From Solea solea (taxonomy: Eukaryota; Chordata; Actinopteri; Pleuronectiformes; Soleidae), in the NCBI RefSeq assembly GCF_958295425.1, contig NC_081137.1, forward strand, positions 10,951,738 to 11,015,737: a DNA stretch of 64,000 bases. The letters run 5' to 3'. The notes under the pieces are model-generated. The model was not told the DNA's origin. It ran no database searches and was given only the letters and a program-made list of their open reading frames with translations. The position numbers were made by a program, and so were the translations under genes. This document shows positions 46,995 to 59,401 of the stretch, one piece after another (the first letter of the stretch is position 1; every line of letters begins with the position of its first letter).

Positions 46995-49900
46995 TGGGTG
47001 TTACAGATGACAACGGGTGGCATTAAAGCACAGCGAGGAGCCTTCCTATCACCTGTACAGTCAGCGTTGGGGAGTAAGATGTACACGTTGAACTTTCACA
47101 GAGAGCTTTGTCAAGACAAAGCCCAGCCCTGTCTCTACATCTAGAAGAAGTGAATTTTGGGTTCTTTGAAAACATCATTTTTTTTAAAACACATATGTTG
47201 ATTTGCATAATAATTTTTTTTAATTTTATTTTGGCTTCTCCCTCTCCCTCTATAGGGGGCGCCATAGCAAATCATGTGTTTTTTTCAGTCATACGCGTAT
47301 TTGATTTTATTTGAGCGGGGATTGGGTACCTTTAACCCTCCACTTACAAGCCAAGTTCCCTATAGGCCATGGGCCATTTCAGAGATAAGTCCGTTTTTGA
47401 AATGTTTTCCCTCCCTGCGCTAGGAACCATTTTGAGATACTGACACTCGCTCAGTGAAAAAACTGATTTTGGCTGCTTAGCAAAAGACTCACCTGATAAA
47501 ATCCACACACGCATGAGTCAACAATATCTTAAGAATATGGTCACTGCTTTATCTGGTTACCAGACAAACATTTCTGAGTGGAAACTGACATCGGTGTCAC
47601 TATGTACACTGCTCACCCTACCACGCCAAAGTCCATAGAGAAAAATCCACACTTTCATCACAGTACACAGGAGGTGTTGGTCCACTTCTGTCCCCAACAA
47701 CAAGTTCTGACTTCTGTATTTGAAATCGTTTGTTCAGATTTACTTACACCACTTGAAAATGTTGATTTTCTCAACAGACTTTGGTGTGAGAAAGTGAGTG
47801 TTCTAAATCTACAAATACAGAGCTGACTATGTGTTACCTCGACTACCTACTACTGTCTTTAAAATAGCCCTTTCCACAACACCTGTGCGCCATGTTCTGA
47901 GTATGCAGATTTAACATGAACATTTACAGTACACACTTGAGATTTCCATATCATCATCACATTGTTAAAAATACCCTCATGCAGGCACACAGCTGCAAGT
48001 GTTGTTGCTATCCAGACAAACCTATGGACTACTGTCTGCAGAAGTCTCTCACACACACATGCAGCCTTATTTACCACCGTTAAGTGTGTTAATATAGTGC
48101 ATATGCTGTGCACTTTTTATTTCTTTAAATACAAATGGTAAGCAGGCCTCTCTGGACTCAGTGAAGTCATCATTCTTTGTTTCCTATAAGCCTCCTCCTC
48201 CCGCTCTCCTTTCCATTTTACTTCCGTTTTTCTTCCCTAACTGGCTGCCATCATATATTTTCTCAGTTGCCAACCACTTCCTATTCTGCAACCACTGACC
48301 TTAACACTGACCTTGCCGTGTCTGTGCCATTGAGATGAGAACGAGAGATAGCGTATCCTCAGCTTCCCCCCGCTATGCTGCAGGGCTGAATTTTGCCTGT
48401 CTCATCAGTCTTCTGGCTGCTGGAGTGTGCCTTGTTATTTCCTCCGCATTCCTACACATTTCACTTTCTCAGCTGATCAGAGCCCAGACTGGAAAACATT
48501 GCTCTTGGCTTAAAGAGATGGTGAGCCGTGCCATATAGACCCAAGCTGTCAATAAATGGACTGGTAAATGAACTGCACTTACATAGCGCTTCATCACTCT
48601 GGACTAAACAACACATTCACACGTCCATTCATCCCATTCATCCCATTCACACACACGCACAAACACACACACACACACACACACCTTGCTCAAGGACAAT
48701 CCATGTGATGTTGAGAGATCCAAAGGTAGAATGCAAAACAGCAAGTATAGGTAAAGGAAAAATTGTCTTTTTACTGAGTTTACAGGCAATGGTCAGTGCA
48801 TGGGACAACAATCGAATGAGTGTCCAGTTACTGACAGGCAGAAACAAAGTCTGGTGAAGGCAAGAGGAAATGGCAGGGACTTGGGATTTAAATTTTGACG
48901 ATTCCTCTGACTCCATTTATCACGTCTGGTGCCAGGTGATTTTAATTTTTGATTCCACTCTCCAAATATTAGATCACAAAGTCGTCCTCTTTTAGCACTG
49001 ACATGGATGTGTGACGTTTACATGTCAGATGCAACATTTCCTACCTGCAGGTTGTTGTGAAAAAAAATCCCTCAGATCATGAGGCAGAATCATAATTCAA
49101 ATTTCTTTCATGGTTACCTGGTTTCCAGCACCTGCTATTCCATTCCTAGTAACGGTGAGAGGCAGCGATATACTGAAGGGGACACAGGTGATCACAGAAT
49201 AGGGAACACAAAAAGATCAGACCAAAACAGAAATACAAAGCAAAGAAAAACACAAAATAAATCATAAACCTCATTAACACCAAACCCATGAAAGAACAAC
49301 TGAACTAAAAGTCCAAATAAACAGAAACTCTGAGTCCTACAGAGACCAACAGAGTGGATGGGAGAAGCTGGGTATTGAACCAGCAACCTATCTCCTCAGC
49401 CACAGCCACTTCCAATACAGATCAGGTTTATCCGATAACCTTCATCTGCAGCATTTGATTGGACACCGGCCGATTCTTGGTGTCAAAGAATGTTGTGATG
49501 CAGGATCAGAGGAGGTCACCCTTGGCTGCCACTGTTTTAGCCACACAGTCTGCAATGATGCCCAGTGATAATGGCTGTCACATTAGGCAAGTTGGCTTCT
49601 ATACGTTGCTGGTTATCAGCAATAATTGCCATGCTTTTACTGTACCATGAGTGCCATGAGAATTTTTCCATTTTCCTCTTTTCCTCTTAGTCTTTATATT
49701 TATTTATTTTTATTATTCATTATGTGTGAATATGAATTTCCAGGAGACCAACAATATTCAAAATTGGAAACAAACAACTACCAGCAATTGCACACACGGT
49801 TATGATGCATTTACTGTTTATATAATAGTCATATTAAGTTATCAAGTTCTTATGCAGATGATTTATATGTATGTATATATATGAATATATATATATATAT

Positions 49901-50110
49901 AGATACGTATATGTATGAACGAACATGAAAATGTACACATATGATGTGCATGTTCATATATGGTAAAACATATAAATACAATACAATTAATACAATAAGC
50001 GATAGCATTTTAAACCTTCATCTTCATATAGGATAATTATAAGTGATACTAATATACCACTATATACGTATTACTGTATATAGTATATCACATTTGGTAT
50101 AGGGAGATAT

Positions 50111-50880
50111 ACTCATCAGCCACTTTATTTCATGTGCTGTACTTTCAGAGATGGTAACAATCTGGTATTTGGGTTCATGTTGCCTTTTTGAAGCAGTGTG
50201 GTCATTCTTGTCTGACCTCTGGCATCAACAAGCTCACTGGATATTTCCTCTTTTTATTACGACTCTCTGGAAACCCTAGAGATGGTTGTGTGTGAAAATC
50301 CCAGTAGATCAGCAGTTCCTGAAAAAGTCAGACCAGCAACCTTTCCATGTTCAAAGTCACCTCAATGGTAATTCTGTTGCTCGGTCTGAACTTCAGCAGG
50401 TTGTCATGAACATGTCTATATGACTAAATGCATTGAGTTGCTGCCATGTGATTGGCTAATTAGATATTTGAGTTTAAACTGCAGTGCAGAACTTAAAATA
50501 CATACAAAAGTCTTCAAACCCTTGTCAAACGAGTTCACTCAATCAACTCCACACGACTCTCAAAAAAAAAATGCAAAGACAAATGCTGAAAACACAAAGA
50601 AGTGCCCATGAAAAAGTATTCAGAAGTGAATTCTGCAGAGCAAAAAACCCAGTTGTTCAGCAGTTTGACAGGATAAATGCCTTTTGTCCCCGTCCGCCCG
50701 TGCTCTGCTGCTGTATACACACAAATGATCCCTCAGGCCTGATAGTATTGCTTGACGGAGCCTGTTTTCAGATGAAGGACAATTAAGAATCTGTTCACAA
50801 AGACCCAACAATAATAATAATAACAATAACACAAATCATCAACATTATGCACTGTAGGTGTACCTAATAAAGTGGTGAGT
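50111..50880. mobile_element. TIR DNA transposon ('cactttatt ... aataaagtggtgagt'), nonautonomous
   Basis: The left end ACTCATCAGCCACTTTATT faces the right end GTGTACCTAATAAAGTGGTG. The interior, with AAACCCTAGAGATGGTTGTG, GATCAGCAGTTCCTGAAAAA and TGCATTGAGTTGCTGCCATG, matches a repeat very common in fish genomes. The part from about 50480 to 50850 does not look like the usual element and may be a secondary insertion. Confidence 0.65.
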
Positions 50881-52000
50881 CATTGTAATTTCTCCACGCA
50901 AACTACATTTGTTCTTGAGGAAGTCTCTGCCAAGGGCATGATGTTTCCTGGTGATGAGCAATGTGTTGGATGAACATTCATTTTTGTCCCCTCACCACAA
51001 GAGGGCACATAGAGCACATGCAATTATAAAGAAGGGAAGTGTCATTTGTGTTTATGTGACTCGGTCTACTCATGTATTCATAGACACAGTCCAAAGTGAC
51101 AACTCATCCGTGTTCCTTCATCGAGCGGGCAGTCTAAAATCAACCCCAGGTTCACATGCTACAGTGACCTGCTGACCTCTGTTAACTTCACAGAGAGATT
51201 GTGTGACTCTCACCTGCTTCCACAAGAAAAACAGTTGGAGTGCTGCTCTGTCTTCACATGTCTAAAAAAAAGAAAAGAAAAGAAAAGGGGAATATCGAAC
51301 TAACAACAAGAATCTCTTTATTTCACTGGAAGTTTTATAAAAGAAGCTCTTCTCTTTTTTTTTAATTGTTAAAGATGTAAAAGGTAAAATAAAAAATATT
51401 TGTGCACACTCAAAAAGATTGACCTAATGCAATACACTATACATTGTAAATGAAGTCCAGGATTGCATAGGCTTTCACTGCAAATTTCATAATAAATTTC
51501 ATATTTATCATTTCACAAGCATTAACTGTGATACATATAATACAATATGATTGTGATTTCCTGGTAAATGCCATAGGTGAGGCTAATACAGTAAAAGCTA
51601 TTATGCAATTAAATACACTATTTATACAAAGAAATAGTAAAGGCACAGTATAACACACATACATAATGTGAATCTGCAGTGAAATTACAATATTTAAACA
51701 GTAAAATTCTGCCAAATCATGCTATAATGTTATGACATGAACAAGAACACGTGAAAGAAAAGATGTTGTATTATTGTTCATATTCTGAAAAATTACAACC
51801 ACACACAAATTCTGCTCTGGTTATGAAAGAATATGCACACAACTGTAACGGTAACAAACAAAAAAAACATTTAGCAAGGAAAATATAATGTATGACACAA
51901 TAACTGTGAAGATAACATATGGGATAAATGTAAAGTTACAGTCAACTGTTGTAAATCAGTAGTTTACTATAAAATAATGACGAAAAGTGAAAGTTCACTA

Positions 52001-52053
52001 TCTAGTATGCAGTATTCTTTACACACGTTTACAGTAAAATACTGCATACTAGA
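52001..52053. repeat. Hairpin with a perfect 16-bp stem
   Basis: TCTAGTATGCAGTATT at 52001-52016 is exactly complementary to AATACTGCATACTAGA at 52038-52053, with a 21-nt spacer that contains a further TTTAC/GTAAA complementarity. It is directly followed by a short SINE-tail fragment (52059-52106). Function unknown. Confidence 0.9.
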
Positions 52054-52058
52054 TGCAC

Positions 52059-52106
52059 AGCGCTCCCCCCAACCCTCATGTGGAGGATCAAGCGGTAGAA
52101 GATGGA
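52059..52106 (+). mobile_element. SINE 3' tail fragment
   Basis: CCCCAACCCTCATGTGGAGG followed by ATCAAGCGGTAGAAGATGGA matches the 3' tail of the SINEs at 20-230 and 18744-18900. Only about 45 nt are left. Confidence 0.6.
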
Positions 52107-53510
52107 TCTACAAAGTCTAGTAACAGTAGTTGGAAGAGATGTTTTAAACTAGTAACCAGTAATTCAGTAATTCACTGTGAATGTACTGTGTGTATGCTTT
52201 TAAAGGTTTTATGTGTGTATGTGCAATTGCTGGAACACAGTGAAGCTGGCGGGGGATTAAAAGTACAAGAACTCAAGGGCAGTGGGGTTACTTGCTACAA
52301 AGAAGTACACCAAGGGTGAGTGTGATGTGGCTGAAAGAAGGAAGGCAGCTCACTCTAAAATCCAGGCCAGGTCTGGAGATGAAGAGGGGGAGGCATGGCA
52401 GCAGTAAATGATGCTAGCTGTCTACACCTTGTCAGTTATCACCAGAGGCCTGCGGAAAAAAATCTGACATTACTTTGTGTTGTCCACAGAGAAAATAATT
52501 GGCCAGGAGGCCAGCTCACACACTCAACACACACAAACACACACACACACACAGTATTTGGAAGAGATGTTTTAAAGTTGTGCAGCCAAAGGCACACGGA
52601 AAGATAAAAACAAAGACCCATAAATAAAGAATAAAAGAGAAATGCTGCAGTCACAGTTTACAATTCATCTTCAATTTTCCCTGTCATGCCTCATAAATTT
52701 GGTTTATAGTGTATGAAACTATACCCCTGTGAGCAAGCTGGCAAAATATAGCAAAGATGTACCTTATAATTTGTCAAATTTATTAAACTAAGTTAAAAGC
52801 TGAACCTACGTTGAGAATGTGCGTGTGAAATGAAGACTTAGTTAACTTTCTTTGAACCCTTGTGTTAGACTTACACATATATATATATTGTTAACCACAT
52901 GTTTCTGCCTGGTTTAGCTTCTGTTTATAGTCTATAAATATGTAGAATTTATCGAGCAGGGGTTTTATTTTGCAGAGTGAAGACTGTAAAATGATCAGAC
53001 ATTTGTTTTTCACCCTCTCTGACTTTTATTGTACTGTTTACAGTCAATAAATCTAAAAAAAAAAGGTATTATTCTTCGCAGAATCGCTGCACTGTACTAT
53101 TTATCTACTTCTACATTATTTATGATATGTCAGTTACAGTATCTATATATACGGGAGAACTCATTTTCAAGTCATCAAGCCTTTTTTTTGGCAAGCTCTT
53201 CAAGAAAGACGCACGGCCCAACTGCCATGACATCAGATGTTTATCATTCACCGTGTGGGTGGTAACAGTGACTCCATATTGCTTTTTCCAGGAGGTGCCA
53301 CGCCGTCACCTGTTCACAGCCTCTCACTGTTCCTGTGCAGCACAGTGCCAGGAGGCAGCCATGGCTTCTGTGTCACAGATGTTTCAGCATGAGAGATTTT
53401 CTCACTTCTCTTCCAGGCATCAATAAAGGTCATACAGAGAGCACACACTCCTGGGATAGTCTGTGTCTCACAAAGTCTTCTCGAGGAGAGCGGATTATTC
53501 CTTTCTACGA

Positions 53511-53610
53511 GAAAAGAAAAGAGAAGAAAAGAGAAGAAAAGAAGAGAAAAGAGAAGAAAAGAAAAGAAAAGAAAAGAAAAGAAAAGAAAAGAAAAGAAAA
53601 GAAAAGAAAA
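53511..53610 (+). repeat. (GAAAA)n microsatellite
   Basis: Purine-only pentamer array of GAAAA with GAGAAG variants. The Lys/Glu-rich frames across it are artefacts. Confidence 0.95.
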
Positions 53611-55723
53611 TGCTTGGAAGGGATATTTTAGAATGCTTGCTCAGTGACCAACAGATAAGACTGTGTTTGTTCTGGGTAGTTTCCAGGTGCGATTAACTGT
53701 GAGGCAAAGTCTAGCCGGAATAAATGTAGGTGACCTTCCCTTGATAAATAATACAAAAAAAAAAACACAACATTTGCTGCTAATTGAATCTGAATAAGCC
53801 ACAGTTTGATGCATTTCATTAACATAACCTTGGTTATTTTTCTTAAATGTGTTCTGAGCATTGAGCAACTACAGCCCTCATGAGAGTTGACACCAACTGT
53901 GTGTCAAAGACTCATGGGAGATGTAGTCGTTGAATACTAAAAATAAAACTGCGTCTCCTCTGAGACACGTATCGCTGCAAACAGTTTGAAAGCAAAAACA
54001 ACCAGTCACTTCCACTTTGTGGAATCAAACAAACATGTGGCGTAAAGAAGAGTCAAATCCACACATTCATCAAAATATGTGAGTAACTACATACATTTTA
54101 TTTAACTTTACAGAGATCATCTTGGAGAAGTATCCAAAAGTAAACTTTAGTTTATCAAATGCCGCTGGCTGTGTAATGCATCTCCTCCCATTTTGGCACG
54201 TCTAACGTGAATGCATTACCGAAAAGTTAAAATCTGTAGGCAGCCACATCACTGCCATTTCCACTTAAAATGCAATCACAATTTGAATATCTTAACATTT
54301 CACACAAATAAGCTGAAAATGTCTTGTGCTTTAATGCTCTGCAGCAATATACCAGTAGGTTAGCATTCCTGGAACGTTCAATCACCATGCAGATAATTTT
54401 CACGAGCGCCACTGAATCATGAAGGACACTTAAGTTGGCGATGTGATCAAAATGCAAAAGCAAGCACATGGGAGTTTGTTGAAGATATAGTGACACAGCA
54501 CTGTCCATTGTTTGCCCTCTGCTCCACAGCGTCATGTCCTGTTATTATACACTGTACATGTTATGGCTACCGTAGGTTCTCACATCATTATTTTCCCCAG
54601 AAGCTCCTCTGGTGAGTGATATGATTTGTCACACGACACAAGAAGGTGACCATTATAGTAACATAGGCTTAAGCATGAGGATGAATAAATTATCTGCACA
54701 GTCAATTTTGCAGTATAACACTAAAATAGTCTATTTAACTCTTAAACTATTACTTCAAAACTAAAACACCCTGGCGTAGTGTTAAATTTGACTCTTTCGG
54801 AGCAATTTAATTCAACAATTTTTGAAATGAACTCGCTTGGTGTGACTTAAACACTGTAGAATTGACTGTGCGAGTGTCATATGTTAGTCAAAGGAAGAAA
54901 AAATGAAAATATGACATTTACAGATTAAATAAAAATGGGAAAACAAAGTTAAAACATGCTAAGTAATTTGTGCACTTTATCACTGAGCAGAAAACTCACT
55001 GAAACAGAGAGACTGAAGAGGTGGACGAGCACTTCAGTTGGAGAGTAAACTGTTACCTGGATGTATAGTGCCATCATGTGCTTTGCTGTGCTCATTACAT
55101 CAGGGATAGAAAAAGCATTATTATTAGAAAATGTACTTGTTTTAATGTATAATCACAGTACTGTGCAAAAAAAACTTAAGCCACCACTAACTTTGTTGTT
55201 TCAGCAAAGTTTCAATGACCATCCATTTTATTTTTGTATCTTTGAAACTGAAAATATACTAAATATGTGGACTAAAATAAATAAAATCATACAACATTTT
55301 TAGAACAAAATGGTTTCTTCGGGCAAAAGTCAATATTAAGTGTGAACTCATTTGGCACTTATTGCACATCTTGAACTTCTCTTTATTCTGGTAAATTATA
55401 CCAGGCTTCTTTCAGCACTTTCTAGAGTTCTCTTTTAGATTTAGGCTCTTTCTCTGTCCAGCGATTTTTAATACCTCCTGTGATCTTTGGCATTTTCAAT
55501 GGAATGATTTGACTGAATGTTGGTCTTATATATTAAGAAGCTTCTTGGGAGTTAAACTCATGCAACAATGCTCAAGTCATGTCTTAAATAGACCTGGAAC
55601 GTGACCATTTTAAACATGAACAAACACAAGTGTTACTAATTGCATTATTTAAGGTTCTACTCCATTTAGATTTTGAAAGAGTCCTGCTGCTGTTCATGAG
55701 TACAAAGAGGTCACACTAGATTG

Positions 55724-55985
55724 GCTAGACCTACAACCAATCAGACTAATGATCGGGATGACGTATGCAGAGCGACAGAAAACATGTCAACAAATGTGCT
55801 TGATGTAGTTTTTCTATCCAGTTTCTGGCGTCTGGGGGGAGCTAGGTGGAGCAAGCCGCTTAAAATCGAAGCAACGGTCAACTGCTCTTCAGTGGCTGCC
55901 ATGTTGGATGTATACAAAAGCTGCTAGACATTGTTTCCCTGTCATCGTCGCATCAAACCCGTCTCTACCGTGCCAGGGGTTTGTG
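55724..55985 (+). mobile_element. Dispersed element, copy 2 (inverted relative to 4235-4535)
   Basis: The ordered blocks ACAACCAATCAGACTAATGA, GACAGAAAACATGTCAACAA, CTTAAAATCGAAGCAACGG, CTGCTCTTCAGTGGCTGCC and TTGGATGTATACAAAAGCTG match the minus-strand reading of 4235-4535. It is nested between the two ends of the Tc1-like element. Confidence 0.7.
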
Positions 55986-56144
55986 ATTGGTTCCCTTTTT
56001 CGAGGAGATTCTGAAGTCGTTGTCAGAGGTGTTTGCAGAGAGAAAACACACCCAGGCTACTGTAGAAGCTATTTTTTTCTGAAATTGTTTCCTTTTTCAT
56101 TCTGCATACACATTTCCTGTATTTTCTGATTAAATAAATAAATT

Positions 56145-56150
56145 TTTATT
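56145..56150 (-). terminator. Candidate omg poly(A) signal inside the Tc1-like element
   Basis: The first AATAAA on the minus strand after the omg stop is at 56150-56145, 231 nt downstream, within the right part of the transposon. No AATAAA or ATTAAA was seen between the stop and the element's end at 56206. Confidence 0.4.
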
Positions 56151-56380
56151 TTTAAAATTAAATAAATAAACAACAAATCTAATGGTGGCCTATGCACAGT
56201 ACTGTATAAAATTAGCATCATATCATATTCAGCATAGCAGGAATTAGAAGACGTGCCTGTAATTTCTATTGTAAATGGTCTTGTTTTTTATGTTCTGTAG
56301 GAACTACATCCGTCACCAGTCAGTGCTGTAAACTGAAACACACAGCAATCGCTAAGCTGTCAGTGTCATCATGTTCATTT

Positions 56381-57743
56381 TCAGAGGACATTTTGCAGAG
56401 TGAGTAGCAGAAGCCCCAGGTTGTAGAGAAAGAGCACTGAGGGACAGGAAGTGAGAGCTGTGCTGCTGCTGCCGATGCCCCTGGGGTGGGACTGATTCTG
56501 CCTCCTCACACTCCGGGTACGAAGTGTTGTTGTTTTCTTTGTTTGGCTAAAGGTGCTCTCTGTTGTAAAGAATCGGTCTGCGGCCAGAGTCACGTCGGCC
56601 CTGCTGGGTGTTTCGCTGCTGATGGAAAAAGAGGATCTGTCTGTGGCGTGGAATGAGTCAGAGGGTGAGTCTTTGTCAGTGGCAGGAAGGACCGGAGAGT
56701 CAGTGTGGAGCATGTGATCGGAGGCAGCTGCGCCGGCAGTTGCAGAAAGGTGATTAATAATAGACATGGTGGAGATGATGGAGGGAGTGGTGGGGACAGG
56801 GTAGTGCTGTCTACGGGTATTTGGGATAAGCAACCACCCAGTAACACTGACTCCAGGAGCAATGGAGCTCAGATCCTGGGCATTTGCTTCCAGTGGAGGC
56901 AGGTTGTAGGAAGCGAAGTGCCACCCTCCAGTCCTGCTGGGGTGCACACCTCCACAGACTGACTGAGTATGGCAGGGGCAGCCCAGGACATGAGCAGATG
57001 TTTGCTGAGTCCAGGACATTAAGTAGCTGATGTCAGAATAAAGGTGACAAGCCCAAGGGTTGTTGCCCATGGTGATGACTCTAAGTGATGTTATCTTGTC
57101 CAACGCTCCAGAGGGCAGAGTGGAAAAGCGGTTAGCGTGCAGGTAAAAGTGAGTCAACCTGGGAAGTCTGTCCAGGGAGCCGGGCAGCACCTTCACAAGC
57201 AAATTGTGGGACAGGTCAATGGCCTCCACATGCATGGGCATGTTGGTGGGCAAAGTCCAGAAGTGATTGTGGCTTAGGTTAAGGGTGCACAGATTGATGA
57301 GCGTGTTGTTGATGAAGATGGCTCGCTCCAGCTTGTTCCTCGAGAGGTCAAGTGTCCGCAGGTTCCACTGGTAGGCTGTGTCGTTCTTGTCCAGCAGCTG
57401 TAGGCGGTTGGAGGCAGCATGGACGTGCCAGAGGGACCGGGGCAAGCCAACGGGCAGGCGGCTCAGCCGGTTGTGAGACAAGTCAACGATGCGGAGGTGG
57501 GTGTACATGGTGAGCTGGTTGTCCAGGTCGTGAAATCGGTTGTGGGACAAGTTGAGGGAGCGCATGTTGTGCTGCAAGCCATCGGGCAGCTGTCTTAGAC
57601 CTCTCCAGGAGCAGTCCACCTCCCGGTGGCTGCGGCTGCAGGAGCATGAGGAGGGACACACGGCGAGGACGTGCCACCCAAGCAATGACACAAGCAGTAG
57701 TCCCAGGAGGACACGCTTGGGAGAAAGCCTCAGGAGCACATGT
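56381..57743 (-). CDS. omg: Oligodendrocyte-myelin glycoprotein, main coding exon
   Basis: Nearly the whole OMgp is here: a GPI-anchored leucine-rich-repeat protein of myelin and neurons that in mammals binds the Nogo receptor and limits axon growth. With the 8-nt first exon the protein is 456 aa (human 440). A signal peptide spans residues 1-30, ending VLA. The LRRNT cap cysteines are at 32, 36, 38 and 47; about eight LRRs span 60-232 (SLNLSHNRF, IVDLSHNRL, DTAYQWNLRTLDLSRNKL, AIDLSHNLL). The LRRCT-like cap follows (NNPWACHLYSDI, later CPC), then a Ser/Thr-rich stalk (about 300-430) and a hydrophobic GPI-signal tail (last 20 residues). DTAYQWNL, LPTNMP and PRSLW are OMgp hallmarks. The exon has no in-frame ATG before a stop at 57793-57791; its acceptor is CTTTCTTTAACCAG (AG 57745-57744). 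Confidence 0.95.
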
Positions 57744-57852
57744 CTGGTTAAAGAAAGACAGGGAGATGAGAATATCAGTTCATCATCTAGCTACATGTGA
57801 GTTCAAACAATCTACACTGAATACAAGACACAAATGCTGTGTTTCCTTCATG

Positions 57853-58080
57853 GTACGGTATGGTTGTGTCGTTTTTCTGTCACCTAATCAGCTGACTGTT
57901 GTGGGTGGAGCCAGTTTAGCTCTACACTGATCTACCATATCATTTTACTCTGGTACCCGAAGGGAAGGGTGCCAAAAAAATATTAAGGTAGGGGCTGATT
58001 ATTTTGATACTCTTCCTAATGGAAACGCAAAACTATAAGTGCCATACTGAACTGTTCCACTCTGGACTCTCTAGACCATT
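57853..58080. mobile_element. Probable MITE in the omg intron
   Basis: GGTACGGTATGGTTGTGTCG at the left, GGGTGGAGCCAGTTTAGCTC and TGGTACCCGAAGGGAAGGGT inside, and CCATACTGAACTGTTCCACT at the right resemble a fish MITE of the ggtacggt/aaccgttcc type. The ends are degenerate. Confidence 0.5.
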
Positions 58081-58529
58081 GAGACCTGGTATCAATATCT
58101 ATCCTCCGAGATCTGATCGTGTGCAGACAGAACTAAGTATAACTGCTCACACCTGCAAGTGTGACCACATGCACTGTATTCAAATACATCATGAATGTTT
58201 GTGAGTAAAAAAATGAAAGCTTCAGTGTGTGACATTTGATTTTTTTGTTGTTGATATTGTGTTGTTGTTGATATTATGTTGTTTGGTCATAATGGCCAGC
58301 ACCTTCATGAACAGAAACGATGCAATACTATCACCCCTAACTGAGGGAGCATTTATGTTTATACAGCAGCAAAGCCAAGGGCAGGTGTGGGCAAGAAGCA
58401 TTTATACTGCCAAACTGCTGAATGACCAGGGATTTTTGAGCAGTAGAGACTTTTTGTGAATGCTTCTTTTAATTTTCAGTAAAACTCCAACCTAGCACAA
58501 AGTTGCTGTTGCTGCCGTCTGCAAGAAAG

Positions 58530-58650
58530 TTGCCCGGCAACACAACAGGAGATCTAAACACTGCTATACTGAGTTGTGTGGAGCTGATAGATTAAATCGA
58601 CGTTGTGTGAAGTAATTTGACAATGGTTTCAGACTGTCAATATTGTTCTG
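58530..58650 (+). repeat. Dispersed repeat, copy 2 (pairs with 19220-19335)
   Basis: GGCAACACAACAGGAGATCT, CTGCTATACTGAGTTGTGTG and AATTTGACAATGGTTTCAGA occur in the same order as in copy 1. Confidence 0.55.
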
Positions 58651-59393
58651 AAGCTTGACTTAAAATGCATTATTTTGCTACTCACAATATACCGTATGTT
58701 GTATATAAAATCACAATTAGGCAATTTTACCCACATTGCTCGGACATGTTCTTGTCGGTGTCCACGTCAGGGTTTCTGGTCTGACAGGGACCAAAGTTTT
58801 TTTTCATAATAGCTCCACCCATTGCAAGAATATCTGTTACATGCACAGTGTATGTACACACACGGTCTGTCCAGGTTTTGCTGCATAGCACTGCAGTCCT
58901 TGTAGATACCCACATTGATATGATGCCAGACTGACTCCCCTACAATTCTGTTGGCATGTTTTAGAGCTGTATCATCATCACCATTTATTCATGCACCATT
59001 TATTCCTGCACTGAAAACTGAAATGCATCCCACTGATACATAATTGACCTGGTGTGTGTACAAGAGGATATTCTGGGCTATCCCAAAAAACACCCTTCTT
59101 CACAAAGGATGAGAAATCCCACTAGTCATTTTCCTTGGCATGGGTTTGTGTGTTCAGTCATCAGCGGCTGTCAGACTGCAGTCAGTCCCCAGAGGAGGAG
59201 AACTAGCTCAATAGATGGGTTTTAATATTGACTCCACAGAGGACTCATGCATCAGCTGGTAGAAAAAAAAAGAAAAAAAGCAGCCAGGAGTGCTGCACTG
59301 CTGAAACAGCAGTATCCACTGTACTGTATGTGCACCAGGGTGTGACTGCATTTGTGTGCATGGAAACAGTCTTTACATTTGTTCATTACTTAC

Positions 59394-59401
59394 CTTCTCA
59401 T
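59394..59401 (-). CDS. omg: omg start codon exon (8 coding nt)
   Basis: On the minus strand ATGAGAAG is followed at once by the ideal donor GTAAGT (59393-59388). Spliced over a 1,650-nt intron to the acceptor at 57745-57744, it gives ATG AGA AGA CAT GTG, i.e. MRRHVLLRLSPKRV, restoring an ATG and a basic n-region in front of the hydrophobic signal-peptide core. Phase fits exactly (2 nt + 1 nt). The context is good (A at -3). The 5' UTR continues to higher coordinates. This is inferred from sequence only; no other in-phase ATG-donor pair was noticed in the region, but I did not test all. Confidence 0.8.

Larger units (their letters stand above)
55156..56206. mobile_element. Tc1-like nonautonomous transposon, composite
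   Basis: The left end ACAGTACTGTGCAAAA...AAGCCACCA (55156-55187) and the right end TGGTGGCCTATGCACAGTACTGT (56184-56206) are inverted repeats of the CAGTACTGTGCA type seen in fish Tc1-like elements. No transposase frame is intact. A second repeat (55724-55985, the family of 4235-4535) is nested inside. The right end lies only 175 nt past the omg stop codon. Confidence 0.65.
57744..59393 (-). other. omg intron with MITE remnants
   Basis: A 1,650-nt intron with GT-AG ends. It contains a probable MITE (57853-58080, with GGTACCCGAAGGGAAGGGTG and CATACTGAACTGTTCCACTC) and a dispersed repeat at 58530-58650. No other gene is seen. Confidence 0.65.

Noticed and set aside
53335..53696. Lys/Glu-rich frames on the plus strand
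   Set aside because: They are translations of the GAAAA microsatellite.
56590..56862. 90-codon Pro/Ser/Leu-rich minus-strand frame inside omg
   Set aside because: A second frame of the Ser/Thr-rich omg stalk; no independent start context or domain.
57381..57739. GTG at 57739 as the omg start
   Set aside because: GTG initiation is not expected in a vertebrate nuclear gene, and a splice acceptor lies 4 nt upstream with an in-phase ATG exon available.
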